Source: Priapulus caudatus
Taxonomy: Eukaryota; Priapulida; Priapulimorpha; Priapulimorphida; Priapulidae
NCBI RefSeq assembly: GCF_000485595.1
Contig: NW_014577227.1
Location: 1-33,893 of the forward strand
Direction of reading: 5' to 3'
DNA: 33,893 nt
Of this stretch, positions 1-9,982 are shown piece by piece (position 1 is the stretch's first letter; each line of letters begins with the position of its first letter). The translations under genes and the position numbers were made by a program. The notes under the pieces were generated by a model. That model was not told the DNA's origin, ran no database searches, and saw nothing but the letters and a program-made list of their open reading frames with translations.

Positions 1-380
1 ATCTCCCTCATCCACCTCTCATCTCCCTCACCCACCTCTCATCTCCCTCATCCACCTCTCATCTCCCTCACCCACTTCTCATCTCCCTCATCCACCTCTC
101 ATCTCCCTCATCCACCTCTCATCTCCCTCACCCACTTCTCATCTCCCTCATCCACCTCTCATCTCCCTCATCCACCTCTCATCTCCCTCACCCACTTCTC
201 ATCTCCCTCATCCACCTCTCATCTCCCTCATCCACCTCTCATCTCCCTCACCCACTTCTCATCTCCCTCATCCACCTCTCATCTCCCTCATCCACCTCTC
301 ATCTCCCTCACCCACTTCTCATCTCCCTCATCCACCTCTCATCTCCCTCATCCACCTCTCATCTCCCTCACCCACTTCTC
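1..380. repeat. 20-bp minisatellite with 60-bp higher-order period
   Basis: Tandem units of the form ATCTCCCTCATCCACCTCTC fill the left edge. A variant unit with CCCACTTCTC recurs every third unit, so from about position 61 the array repeats almost exactly every 60 bases. The array is cut by the window edge. No gene is seen in it. Confidence 0.95.
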
Positions 381-565
381 CATTTCTTCCACTTTCATAC
401 ACAATATAAGTGTCTTATTTAGAAAACAAACAAAAAAGTACATTTTTATTATGCTTTTAGTCTAACAATCGTACTGGAAGCGTAGCTTTAGATGGCACGC
501 CTCATGCAAACTACTTTCCGTGTGAGCTGTGTGGTAGCGATGCTGTGCTAAAATCTGACATATGT
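381..565. other. unique spacer
   Basis: AT-rich sequence between the minisatellite and the first MITE. No coding signal or RNA gene is recognised. Confidence 0.5.
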
Positions 566-846
566 AAGGTCAGGGCCGTAGGCTGAGCAAATGCTTAGGG
601 GGGCAGTGACGGATCCAGGATTTCAAGGAGGGGGTGAGTAATAGGTGGGGGATCTGGTGGTCCTCCCCCCGAAAATGTTGAAAATGTAGATCGCAGGAGG
701 TGGTATTTGAGGCACTTTTGAGTACATGTACAGCCTTCGACTATTCTCTTTTAGTAGAACAATTTTTTTTTTAAATTTGCTCCAAAATCTAGGGGGGCAG
801 CTGCCACTCTTGCCCCCCCCCCCCCGCAGACTACGGCCCTGAAGGT
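566..846. mobile_element. MITE-like element, hAT-like ends
   Basis: The ends are inverted: CAGGGCCGTAGGCTG at 571 and CAGACTACGGCCCTG ending at 841. AAGGT flanks both sides (566-570 and 842-846) and is a candidate target duplication. The interior holds a second GGGGGGCAG motif near each end and no open frame. CAGGG-type ends are common in hAT-related elements, but those normally make 8-bp duplications, so the superfamily is uncertain. The boundaries are seen directly; the class is inference. Confidence 0.7.
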
Positions 847-860
847 GTTCGGATATTCTT

Positions 861-891
861 CAGAGAGAGAGAGAGGGAGGGAGGGAGAGAT
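861..891. repeat. GA-rich microsatellite
   Basis: Short run of AGAGAG and GGGAGGGAG just right of the first MITE. Confidence 0.8.
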
Positions 892-986
892 AGGTCATCA
901 GACCCTAGCCACTTGTGCAAAATATCCCGAAGCAAGTCCATGAAGCACATCTTGCCACCTAACACCGAAAAAATGTGCCTAATGCC

Positions 987-1295
987 TAGCGCAGACCTGC
1001 GATTTTTGGCTGTTCGTTGCTGCAACCTGCAACCGCAAGCGATCGGTCCATGTGTCGCCGCGTGTGCGCACACAAGCGATTTCAAAGCAATTCTAGAACA
1101 ATTTGGGAGCGACGAGTCACGAGAATCAAGAGCTCAAAATCAAAACAGTTTGATTTCTTTCAACTCGTCGCAAGCAACCAGAATCGCTACGGGTTGCAGT
1201 TGCACATTCCCGCAGACGTAGCGATTTCACAGCAATTTTTACAGCGATTCTAGAATCGCTGCCGAGTTGCATGAAAAAGTCGCAGGTCTGCGCTA
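987..1295. mobile_element. 309-bp MITE with about 22-bp terminal inverted repeats
   Basis: The left end reads TAGCGCAGACCTGCGATTTT. The right end (1274-1295) is its reverse complement apart from one extra base. The interior carries several CGATT/AATCG and TTGCAAC-type motifs and no convincing protein. The terminal TA pairs could be a TA target duplication. The transposase family is not resolvable. Confidence 0.75.
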
Positions 1296-2218
1296 CGCTT
1301 AACTTCTGAATCTCTGTGTTGAGCCAACATTAATAGAGACATTGCCACCACAATTTAATCATATGCAGTCTGTTAAAGAAATCGAGCAGAAGAAATAGGC
1401 AGTAATAGCTCACAATGTTCCCTCCACACACTGCGCGAGAGTTGCAAGTGATCAGTTCGATATTAGTAGTGATGCTAGTCGATCAGTTAGTAGTGCTCAC
1501 GAATGACTTCGACGTGAGAACAGTAACAGGCATCAAGAAATGATCAAATGCATCAGTTTGCATGAAGACTATTACAGGCACAACTTGCGGTAGATATGCA
1601 GTCATGTAGGGTGCAGCTATATTGTGCTATTTGTGGTGTAATTTGCACGATCCGAGATGGGTAAGAAAAGAGACATACTTCTAGAAGGAAGGCTAGTTGT
1701 TAAAAACCATGCAAGCTTGATACGTGATGTATCATATATTGCTACATATTACTTCTGTCTATAGAGTATTAGACTATAAATAACATGTGTCGGGCTTTAT
1801 TATTAGAGAAAACGCAACAGGTGCTGTTATTAGGTACAATAGTTTAATTTACTAATGGTTTTCAAATAAATGGAGATTCCAAGGAATTCCATGTGCATTA
1901 TATGGACCTTCCTGTACGTTAGTTATGGATTACCAGATTCCCCACTCAATCACCATAAAATATATCCACACATACAAAGTAATGAAATTGTCACCAAAAT
2001 TGCACATTAGACTGCATTAGAAAACCTACAGAAATAAAATGGTACATTACCGAGCAACGTTATTTTTCTCAAGTATACTGACTAGATGACAGTACTGGAA
2101 AAGATCATTCATTGACACTGCACACATATTGGAATCAACATATCTACACTATAGTATAAATACATTCACGATATCGGTAATAATTTACCTCAATTCCTTG
2201 TATCGCGTATATGTATAC
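1296..2218. other. intergenic, no feature seen
   Basis: AT-rich sequence with no sustained reading frame, no splice-linked homology and no obvious repeat. Confidence 0.5.
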
Positions 2219-2277
2219 TATCAGGAGTAGATAATAGGGACCCCTATCATAATAATCCCTATTATCTACTCCTGATA
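2219..2277. repeat. perfect hairpin element with TATCAGGAGT ends
   Basis: Two perfect 22-base inverted arms (2219-2240 and 2256-2277) flank a 15-base loop. The outer ends are TATCAGGAGT and ACTCCTGATA. The same AGGAGT/ACTCCT outer motif recurs in other small hairpins in this window, which suggests one family of tiny foldback elements. Confidence 0.85.
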
Positions 2278-3235
2278 CTATGGAATACGACCTATTTAAA
2301 TTGTTACAAAACCAACGACAGGTAGGTTTCAATACGTAGCACTGTGCTGAAAAACTGCTGATAACCAAAGGTGTCGTCAACATGGTGGTATGTTTATGAA
2401 ACAACCAGCCCATAAATCTAGTCGGTAATAACAGAGTACTAGGAAGATAGTAATTCTCTTATAGGGAGCATTAATGGTTGCTTATTATTCGATGTCTGTA
2501 CGCACAAAACTACGGGTTTTAATTGACCCCCCCCCCGCAATAGACTGAAGTAATTGTTATATTTAAAGTCGTATTTGTTTATAAAATAACAAACTAGCTC
2601 ATGTTCCAGGCTCTAAAGCACAATTCATTCATAATAGATATGTGAAAAATATTCGCAGGGAAGCTAACACACACGTGCGGTGCGTGCGGCCAAGTATCAA
2701 AATGTTTATATATGTATATAGTATACGGAATCCTATTATATAGTATATATCCTATAATAGACGCTAGTTCTGTGGACCATTGTTCATGACTGAGTGCTGA
2801 GTAGCTCCAAGAAACGGTATTGCTAGGGTTAGAATACCGATGTATATTGACGTCAGTCACACAGCCTGGTCGGGTTAAGTGCTGAGTGGATAATTGCAGT
2901 TGTACATATATAATCATGAGATATATTTGTGTCTGATGAAAAAAACGTTCAAGTGAAAGTACGACGCCATTACTATTCCAACTAATTTATGTTCCTCACG
3001 TGCTGGTTTAAAAAATCACGAGATATTACCGCGACAGCTCTTTCTACGTGCATTTTAAACGTTAGAATACCCCTAATTAAAACCGCTTATGAATCGCCCA
3101 AGTGGCTTTCACGCCTGAAGTCCGAATTCCTTCCTACTCCTGCACCATCAATATACTGATAGAAGGGTGAATGTAATCAATGCTGTACGTTTGAAAAAAA
3201 GCAACTCCATGTAGTGGATTGCACACACGCGCACA
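2278..3235. other. intergenic, no gene seen
   Basis: AT-rich sequence with a poly-C run near 2527. Minus-strand open frames here show no recognisable domain and no exon-like boundaries. Confidence 0.5.
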
Positions 3236-3390
3236 TGCTCGAGCAACGAAGTCCAGCGAAACGAAGCGAACATACCCCAGTCTCAATTTTGCTTGCTCGA
3301 CCAGCGAAGTCCAGCGAAACGAAGCGAACATGCCCCCGCTGTATTTCGCTTGCTCGCGCAGCGAAGGCGAGCGAAATGAAGGCGAGCGAC
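3236..3390. repeat. 58/57-bp imperfect tandem repeat, 2.7 units
   Basis: Units start with TGCTCG at 3236, 3294 and 3351 and share CAGCGAAACGAAGCGAACAT. The third unit is partial and degenerates to AGCGAARGCGAGCG-like words. A frame of 90 codons crosses it but has the look of a repeat shadow. Confidence 0.8.
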
Positions 3391-3960
3391 TTTAATAGCT
3401 CTTTTATATCGTCATATCTAACCCCCCTTGATATCTACTTTATATCTAACCCACTCTTGATAACCCATTTTATATCACGACATTAATGACATTAAAGTTG
3501 GGAACGCTCCTAATGGAGCATCACCCCAATGTTTTCACAAAATGCAAGCTCACGTCGTAGTTTACAGCACATGTAGCAACATCTTGAGTAGGGATGTATT
3601 AGTTCATAGCAATTAACACAAAAGAATAACGTGATGTGATGCAACTAATATTAATCAAACAAAAATGAAGCCCAAATGAATAATTCACGTCTTTTATAAA
3701 ACGAAGTTTCTAAAATAAGTTGCCGTATTCAGTTTACGCAATTAACTAGCGAATAACCGCACAGTCAAAATTTGTAGTTAGATATAGCTATTACATGGCA
3801 TTGGTAGTGGTGTTATTAGATATAGAGTCGTAAGTACGCGTGCCAGCATCTGCTCTTATATACAACACGACGAGACACTGAATTTTATTTCAGACGTGGT
3901 GATTACCTGTTGCCGTATAAACTAGTGCTTGATCCCAGCTTTTAACTAACGATACCAGAA
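3391..3960. other. intergenic, no gene seen
   Basis: Starts with a short TATATCTAACCC-type quasi-repeat (about 3405-3480), then non-descript AT-rich sequence. Confidence 0.45.
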
Positions 3961-4017
3961 GTGAATAATGACAGATTCCATAATCTAGATCTAATAATAG
4001 AATCTATTATTATTCAC
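3961..4017. repeat. imperfect hairpin, 18-bp arms
   Basis: GTGAATAATGACAGATTC (3961-3978) pairs with the arm at 4000-4017 with two mismatches. It has the same size class as the other small hairpins but different outer bases. Confidence 0.65.
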
Positions 4018-4580
4018 TCATGACGATATTAATACCTGTAACACCATGACGATGCCGTGTGGACTCACTGTATGTGAGCGTGTAGACCCTTTTTTCTAAT
4101 CCATCAATTTTTTCTAACCTCGTGGGTGTGACTACAAACCTTCCAATGTCTGCACTTGATGGCCGATTTTACAGTTCGGTCAAACTCTCATTAACACGTA
4201 TATTGTTATAGTTGCCTACCATATTAATAAAATTTTAGGTAAAACTTATTATAATTTGTGGGGTAAAAGCCCAACCGATTACATTGCTAACGTGCGTCAA
4301 GTGATAAAATAACTTAATTCACTGAGATGCTTTATCTTCTCTGCAGACGTATATCACACAGAAATCTCACACAGTGCAATTTCACGCATTCACTATTCAC
4401 CGCTCATGAAATCCCAATATATTGAGGGATATTAGCCTTTTAAATACAGCCAATGCGGTGGAGGTTCTGCAGAAGTTGAAATCCAGGGGCATAGCTAACT
4501 CAATTTACTGGGGGAAGCCACACACGGTGGTTTGCCTTCTGGGAAGTTGACTATGGGCACTGTTCGCCGTTGACTATGTA
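4018..4580. other. intergenic, no gene seen
   Basis: No coding signal. Near 4492 the words CAGGGGCATAGCTA resemble the end of a DNA transposon, but I could not find a convincing partner end. Confidence 0.4.
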
Positions 4581-4644
4581 ATAGTATCAAGAGTGTATAA
4601 TATAGAAACTATATATATGGATAATATATACTCCTGATAGTATC
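4581..4644. repeat. imperfect hairpin with ATAGTATCAAGAGT / ACTCCTGATAGTAT ends
   Basis: The left arm (from 4581) and right arm (ending about 4644) are near-complementary around an AT-rich centre. The outer right end ACTCCTGATA matches the end of the perfect hairpin at 2219-2277. Confidence 0.7.
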
Positions 4645-5436
4645 TACATTGATCTGTAGGTAAGTCTACATAGTCCACTCCTTCCCCCTGCTAGCCGGGG
4701 TTCCATACAAATTGCGACGTCCGTCTATTCATCTACAGCAGCTAGTCACTGATGGTTACTGTGAGGCATCCCTGTACAAGAATATTGCTCACAGACAGTG
4801 ACAGCTACTCTGATTTCTGTTTCCCACAACCGCTACAATTATTATTCAAACGGACCTGAGCACTAGATTATATCGGTTGTTACAATAAACGGATATGTAT
4901 ATGGCAGACGAGCATCCATTCAATAAGACAATACATGGTGCATACACAGAACTGCTTACACTACTTCCAATAGATTAGTTTTCCCAGAAACTTTGCAAAC
5001 CTTGACAAGTCATGTAAACTCGTCATATAACAAGTCATATAAGGAAGATAGTCATTCCCCTGAAGTGTGTGGCTGCTATCAATCACACTAGGTATGAGCA
5101 TTCTGTAACGCGTATTGGAGTCCGTTACAGATAATATTACTTTAACGTATAAAATATTTTCAGTACAATGCTTTCTACTTTTCAACGAGTTGTCGCCAGG
5201 TTTAGTGCATGCGTTTCCGAGAGAACTGATCGTAGCCACACTAAATGCCCTCTTAAAAGCTTAACCTTAACCAGAGCCCAATTTCTCTACTATCCTCAGT
5301 CCAACTGGTTGAAATCTAAAATTTGCTATAGCAAGTAATATTTAACTATGTATAAATTGCACATTCACATTGTGTCGCACTGCCACTTCAGGAAATATCT
5401 TCGCTCTTACGCAATAAAATATTTTACCTGTAATTA
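4645..5436. other. 3' flank of TPP2, no other gene seen
   Basis: This lies downstream of the TPP2 stop codon in gene sense. No second gene is recognised. I saw no clear AATAAA on the minus strand close to the stop, so the 3' end of the transcript is not placed. Confidence 0.4.
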
Positions 5437-5491
5437 ATTAAGAGCTAATAATACCTTATTAGGTTATTATGAGGTATTATTAGCTCTTAAT
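5437..5491. repeat. perfect 19-bp hairpin
   Basis: ATTAAGAGCTAATAATACC (5437-5455) is perfectly complementary to 5473-5491 around a 17-base loop. It lies in the TPP2 3' flank or 3' UTR. It may belong to the small hairpin family, though it lacks the AGGAGT end. Confidence 0.85.
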
Positions 5492-5639
5492 CTAATGTAT
5501 ATTTCCGTGATAGCTATATATAATCATTTACATGTTCGTATGTGTGAGTGCGCTTTGTTTGCATGCTATTTTCTTATACTAACGGGGCCTCGGAAAGCAA
5601 GCCAAGGATGAATGCACACTGCCTATTATAGTGGCTGCC

Positions 5640-5729
5640 TCAGAATCCCCGATAGCTGGCCGGATATTTTGAGTAAATGTTGTTTTCACAGTGTGTTGCA
5701 CAGTGCTGCCATCCTAGTTTCTCGAAGAT
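5640..5729 (-). CDS. TPP2: TPP2 exon x12 (terminal exon, stop TGA)
   Basis: Last coding exon of tripeptidyl-peptidase II, a giant cytosolic serine exopeptidase that trims proteasome products from their N-termini. The minus strand shows a TACTTACAG acceptor, then 29 codons and TGA. The peptide contains KLGWQHC and ends YPASYRGF, which aligns with the LLGWTHC...YPPDYCVF tail known in animal TPP2. The exon starts in phase 0, matching the end of x11. There is one clean copy in the window. Confidence 0.93.
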   Translation of the reverse strand: MFEKLGWQHCATHCENNIYSKYPASYRGF

Positions 5730-5767
5730 CTGTAAGTACGGTAAAAAATACTCATTTGTTTCTCATT

Positions 5768-6150
5768 TTTCCATGGCAACGCTTTGAACGACACACACAC
5801 AAAATATGTCACACACATCTAAACTTCGTGGTAATCAAGTGTATGAAGTTTCATTAGAATCCCTTGAAAACTGTGGAAGTAGTTCGCACCACAAACTTTT
5901 TGTAATGGGGGGGGGGTATAATCAAAAATGAAATACGGTTTCCATGGCAACACCTTGACCGACGCACACAAAAAATATGTCACGCACATCTATACTTCAT
6001 GGTATTAAGTGTATAAAGTTTGATTGGAATCCCATGAAAACTGCAGAAGTAGGTCGCGCCACAAACCTTCGCACAACTCGCCCGCCCGCCCGACCGACCG
6101 ACCGTAAAATGACTCCTATATACCCCCTTCAAACTTCACGGGGGTATAAT
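5768..6150. repeat. tandemly duplicated dispersed-repeat segment in intron
   Basis: Two diverged copies of about 170 bases begin CCATGGCAACG/AC...GAC (5772 and 5941). They share AATATGTCAC, ACATCTA and TGTATRAAGTTT and approach a GGGGGTATAAT motif (about 5910 and 6138). The second copy carries a CCCG/CCGA microsatellite (6079-6104). The segment fills the x11-x12 intron. It is likely transposon-derived, but no transposase or clean ends are seen. Confidence 0.7.
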
Positions 6151-6326
6151 TAAGAATTTAACTTGAATATCATTGAACCTTTTTAAATAGTCATTAGATA
6201 GTAGATAGTAGAGAGGTTTTCTAGCAAAATACGTCTATATAATAACTCTCTTTCAGGACCAAAATTCCCTAAATTAATGTCACCATGCACAGTAGTAGAA
6301 TTAAAGTAAAAAAAGGTGCATCTTAC

Positions 6327-6446
6327 CTCGATGACTTTATATTCATTCTCCTTCGTTGCTTTCTCATCCAGCTGTCGAAGTAATAATTTCAAGGCTCTCC
6401 CATAATGCTGGTTGACCATTGCATGGCGAATGGCAAATGGTGCCAC
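6327..6446 (-). CDS. TPP2: TPP2 exon x11
   Basis: A 120-bp, phase 0-0 exon with acceptor GATGGCAG and donor GTAAGAT. Forty codons give V-APFAIRHAMVNQHYGRAL...KATKENEYKVIE. This matches the helical C-terminal part of TPP2 (animal pattern VLTFAYKHALVNKMYGRGLK...PTKENW). The C-terminal helical repeats mediate assembly of the giant TPP2 spindle. Frame and length are intact. Confidence 0.95.
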
Positions 6447-6657
6447 CTGCCATCACGTCAAGAAATCACATATTCGGTCAAAAATATTCGGTCAGTATAG
6501 TCGCCACCATTTATTTGAGAACATCACAAATTGGCAAATTTTATCAGTAATCTTTATAGACGTAGTATGTACGTGTGCGCATGTGTGTATGCATGTAATC
6601 TTGTTATTGAAATTCATTAAACTCAAATTTCAACTCCTCTCCAACTAAACTGCTATG
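6447..6657. other. intron part between x10 and x11
   Basis: Non-coding, with TGTGCGCATGTGTGTATGCATG near 6571 as a short TG-rich patch. Confidence 0.5.
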
Positions 6658-6810
6658 CGCAAATCAACTTGGACTTTACAACTCACTACTATTCAGCTTG
6701 AGAAGTGCTCATCATCCAAAACTAACCCCGACTCGAAATTTGGCTGCGTACATTAACACATTTCCGCGACCATTCCGCATGTATCAGCCACACAGCTGCG
6801 CTTTGCTCAC
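6658..6810 (-). repeat. donor-proximal intron block, paralogous to the one after x9
   Basis: From the x10 donor leftwards, the sequence shares CAAATCAACTTGG, GAGAAGTGCT, CTAACCCC, ATTTGG, GCTGCGTAC and CACACAGCTG, in order, with 8580-8742 and 14944-15103. Those stretches lie in the same position after x9. Divergence is well above the copy-to-copy noise, so this is probably an old intragenic duplication. Confidence 0.8.
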
Positions 6811-6982
6811 CTTCTGATCGTTTACATCTGCTAGCTTTAACAAATCCTTGTAGATGATATCCAGTGCTGCCACCGTTGCAACCCTTTCTTCTGCTGGGGT
6901 GGCTTCCGTAAGCAAATCAGCCTTAGCACTGCCCAGGCGCGACAGTGCCTCCAGTAGCGCCACCTTTTGCTTGTCCATCTCG
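6811..6982 (-). CDS. TPP2: TPP2 exon x10
   Basis: A 172-bp exon with acceptor CGTTTCAG, one base completing the previous codon, then 57 codons and donor GTGAGC. The peptide starts EMDKQKVALLEALSRLGSAK and contains DIIYKDLLKLADVNDQK. It matches the TPP2 segment NDMDKQKSTLVDALCRKG...W-DLFDNKV. It joins x9 (ending in phase 2) and x11 (phase 0) without a frame break. This is the only copy, and it is clean. Confidence 0.95.
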
Positions 6983-7097
6983 CTGAAACGTATCATCGAG
7001 AGCCGGTAACACAAAGAGTAGTATTAGATAACAGCAGAACGCCTGTGCTGAGTGAGAACCAGTTCCACCCATTTATGACAGAACAACTGCGGGAATA

Positions 7098-8575
7098 CCA
7101 CCCACCACACCAAGCATCCACCCACCACACCAAGCATCCACCCACCACACCAAGCATCCACCCACCACACCAAGCATCCACCCACCACACCAAGCATCCA
7201 CCCACCACACCAAGCATCCACACACCACACCAAGCATCCACCACCACACAAGCATCCAACCCACCACACGCAAGCATCCACCCACCACACCAAGCATCAC
7301 CACCACACCAAAGCAGCCACCAGCCACAACAAGCATCTATCCCACACACCAAGCATCCACCCACCACACCAAGCATCCAGCACCACACCAAAGCCATCCA
7401 CCCACCAACACCAGCATCCAACCCCCACACCAAGCATCCACCCACACACAAGCATCCACCCCCACACCAAGCATCCACCCACCAGCACCAAGCGCATCCA
7501 CCACCATGACCGAAGCATCCCACCCACCACACAGCATCCACCCACCACCACCAAGCATCACCCACCACACCAAGATCCACCCACGCACACCAAAGCATCC
7601 AGCCCACCACACCAAGCATCCCACCACCACACCGAAGCATCCACCCACCACACGCAAGCATTCCACCCACCACACCAAGCCATCACCCACCACACAAGCA
7701 CCACCACCACACCAAGCATCCACCCACCACACCAACGCATCCACATCCACCCAAGCATCCACCCACCACACAAGCATCCACCCACCACACAAGCAATCCA
7801 CCAGCACAAGCATCCACCCACCACACCAAGCATCCACCCACCACACAAGCATCCACCCACCACACCAAGCATCAGCCCACCACACTAAGCAATCCACCCA
7901 CCACACAAGCATCCACCACCACACCAAGCATCCACGACCATCACACAAGCTCATTCCCTACCCACCAACACCACAGCACTTCACCCACCACACCAAGCAT
8001 TCCACCACTGCACCAGCACTCCACCCACCACACAAGCAGTCCACCCACCACACCAAGCACTCCACGCCACCCACCAGAGCAGTCCACCCAGCACACCAGC
8101 ATCCATCCCAGCCAACACCAAGCATCCACCCACCACACCAAGCATCACCCACCACACCAAAGCATCCACCCACCACACCAAGCATCACCCACCACACAAG
8201 CATCCACCCACCACACAAGCCATCCACCCACCACACAGATCCACACCACACCAAGCGCATCCACCACCACACCAAGCATGCCACCCACCACACCAACCAT
8301 CCCACCCGACCACACCAAGCATCCAGCCCACCACACCAAGCATCACCCACCACACCAAGCATCACCCACCACACCAAGCATCCACCCACCACACAAGCAT
8401 CACCACCACACAAAGCATCCACCACCACACCAGCATCCACCTCACCACACCAAGATCCACCCACCACAACAAGCATCCACCACCACACAAGCATCCACCC
8501 ACCACACAAGATCCTCACCACCACACAAGCATCCACCCACCACACCAACGCCAACCACACACACCACCCACCCAT
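7098..8575. repeat. 20-bp intronic minisatellite (CCACCCACCACACCAAGCAT)
   Basis: About 1.5 kb of tandem units in the x9-x10 intron. The first six or so units (to about 7220) are perfect. After that, nearly every unit has one or more small indels. The minus (transcribed) strand is G/T-rich with many GGTGGG runs and has quadruplex potential. Long open frames in all phases are repeat artefacts (His/Pro/Thr-rich or Trp/Gly/Val-rich). A short remnant of the same array is at 14868-14940. Confidence 0.97.
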
Positions 8576-8579
8576 CCAC

Positions 8580-8742
8580 GCAAATCAACTTGGCTTCACA
8601 ACTCTACTCACTAGCACTCTACCTGAGAAGTGCTTCAGCACACAAAACCTAACCCCAACCGAATATTTGGGCTGCGTACGATTAAAACATTTCGGCTACC
8701 ATTCCCCGGCGTATCAGCCCACACAGCTGAGCCACACCTCAC
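8580..8742 (-). repeat. donor-proximal intron block after x9 (copy 1)
   Basis: Homologous to 6658-6810 (old duplication) and to 14944-15103 (near-identical redundant copy). It includes the stretch ending ACACAGCTGAGCCACACCTCACC at the x9 donor. Confidence 0.8.
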
Positions 8743-8885
8743 CTCTTGGACCAGTGGCTGCGTCGGGCTGCACGTCCGGTCTTCATGTGCCATAGTAGCC
8801 TGAGTATCGCCTGCTGGTCCAGGCTTGGACCGAGCCACCAGCTCTGCTGCTCGACCACCTGCCTGCTAGCCGCTTGCCCCTCTTC
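8743..8885 (-). CDS. TPP2: TPP2 exon x9, noisy copy
   Basis: Same exon as 15104-15234, but 143 bases long instead of 131. Small insertions break the frame in several places; pieces such as TMAHEDRTC replace the expected run. It is in the correct place and order for the gene, between x8 (10750) and x10 (6982). The indel pattern looks like sequence error rather than decay, because the second copy is intact. Confidence 0.85.
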
Positions 8886-8980
8886 CTGCGACTCGATAGC
8901 GTGCAGAGATCACACAGTTAGATACCTGACACACCGAATGCCACTCCGCAGGCAGTGCGTTAAACCGTAGCTGATATATA

Positions 8981-9142
8981 ATATCACCCGGCAGTGTATA
9001 ATATAGACTATAGTCGAGAGAATATAAATATAGTCTATATTACTACTTAGACAGTGCCAATCTATCTTATACACTTCCAATAAATATAGATATGGGACAC
9101 TCCTTTATGACACTTCTATATATATGACGCCTCCTGATTATA
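8981..9142. repeat. nested hairpin element (noisy copy)
   Basis: AT-rich nested inverted repeat with CAGTGTATAATATAGACTATAG on the left and TATAGTCTATA, ACTTCCAATA, ACTCCTTTA and CTCCTGATTATA on the right. It is the redundant counterpart of 15314-15466, where the ends ATATCAGGAGTGTATAA and CTCCTGATTATAT are clearer. Confidence 0.65.
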
Positions 9143-9982
9143 CTCAAAAAGTCATCGCATAAGCATTGTCCTTGCGCCGCAGACAGTCGTTGATTATAAC
9201 ATACGCATTAAATTGCCAAATACTTTTTTTCTCCTTGGTAAACCTCCCTCATAAGTTCCCTTGTACACCCTTTTAGCTTTATCGCGCTGGTGTCAATCAC
9301 AGCATCGCATAGTCGTTAGAAAATCATGGTAAGTACCTGCATTTACAGGGATGTCACCATATACTGTCCTACCACCAATTCCGTAAAATTTAAATGCGTT
9401 TCATTTTACTGTACTGCCTCGTGGTGATAAGCAAGATATGTTTTTAATTTGCTTTAGATTTGGTCCCATATAGCAGAAAACTGTCTCGGGAAGCGTAAAT
9501 GAGTCATAGCGCGTTTCTGAGTCAAGTCTAATTGTCGAACGTTTAAATTAGCCTAACCAAGCCTGTCTTCTGCATTTAAATTTATAGCCCATATAAAATG
9601 TTACTGAGCATGCTCTATCTAATGTCAAATAATGGGCGGACTGTGCCACTAGGCGAGAATTGTTTCTGTAGACGTCTTACACTAAACCACACTGGTGTAC
9701 ACTTAAGCAGACAACTAAAGTCTGACCATAGCCACTATTCGTCAACGAGGAATTCTTGAGATTCGGTGAAGTACCATTGATGCATGCTGCCACTATAATG
9801 TTAATCGCAAGCCCTATACATGCTCTATGTAGCACCCGACTCGATTATGAGCTAGGGGCCTCTGTTCCGTGGATTCGCAGATCTCAGACCAGAGCCTAAT
9901 AGCACACTAATGAGCCCCGCAAACTCTCATCGTTCGAGGCATCGCCTGCGCGCTATGTCGCCATCGTCGGCGCTGCCTGCCG
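9143..9982. other. x8-x9 intron sequence, no gene seen
   Basis: Intronic, non-repetitive apart from being duplicated at about 15.48-16.22 kb. No coding homology is recognised. Confidence 0.6.

Noticed and set aside
4488-4720. Possible DNA transposon with CAGGGGCATAGCTA end
   Set aside because: No matching inverted partner or target duplication could be found.
7098-7230. CRISPR-like look of regular short repeats
   Set aside because: Units are contiguous without unique spacers; the genome is eukaryotic.
6967-8795. Long open frames on both strands (His/Pro/Thr-rich or Trp/Gly/Val-rich proteins)
   Set aside because: They follow the 20-bp minisatellite in all phases; they lie in a TPP2 intron and have no domain.
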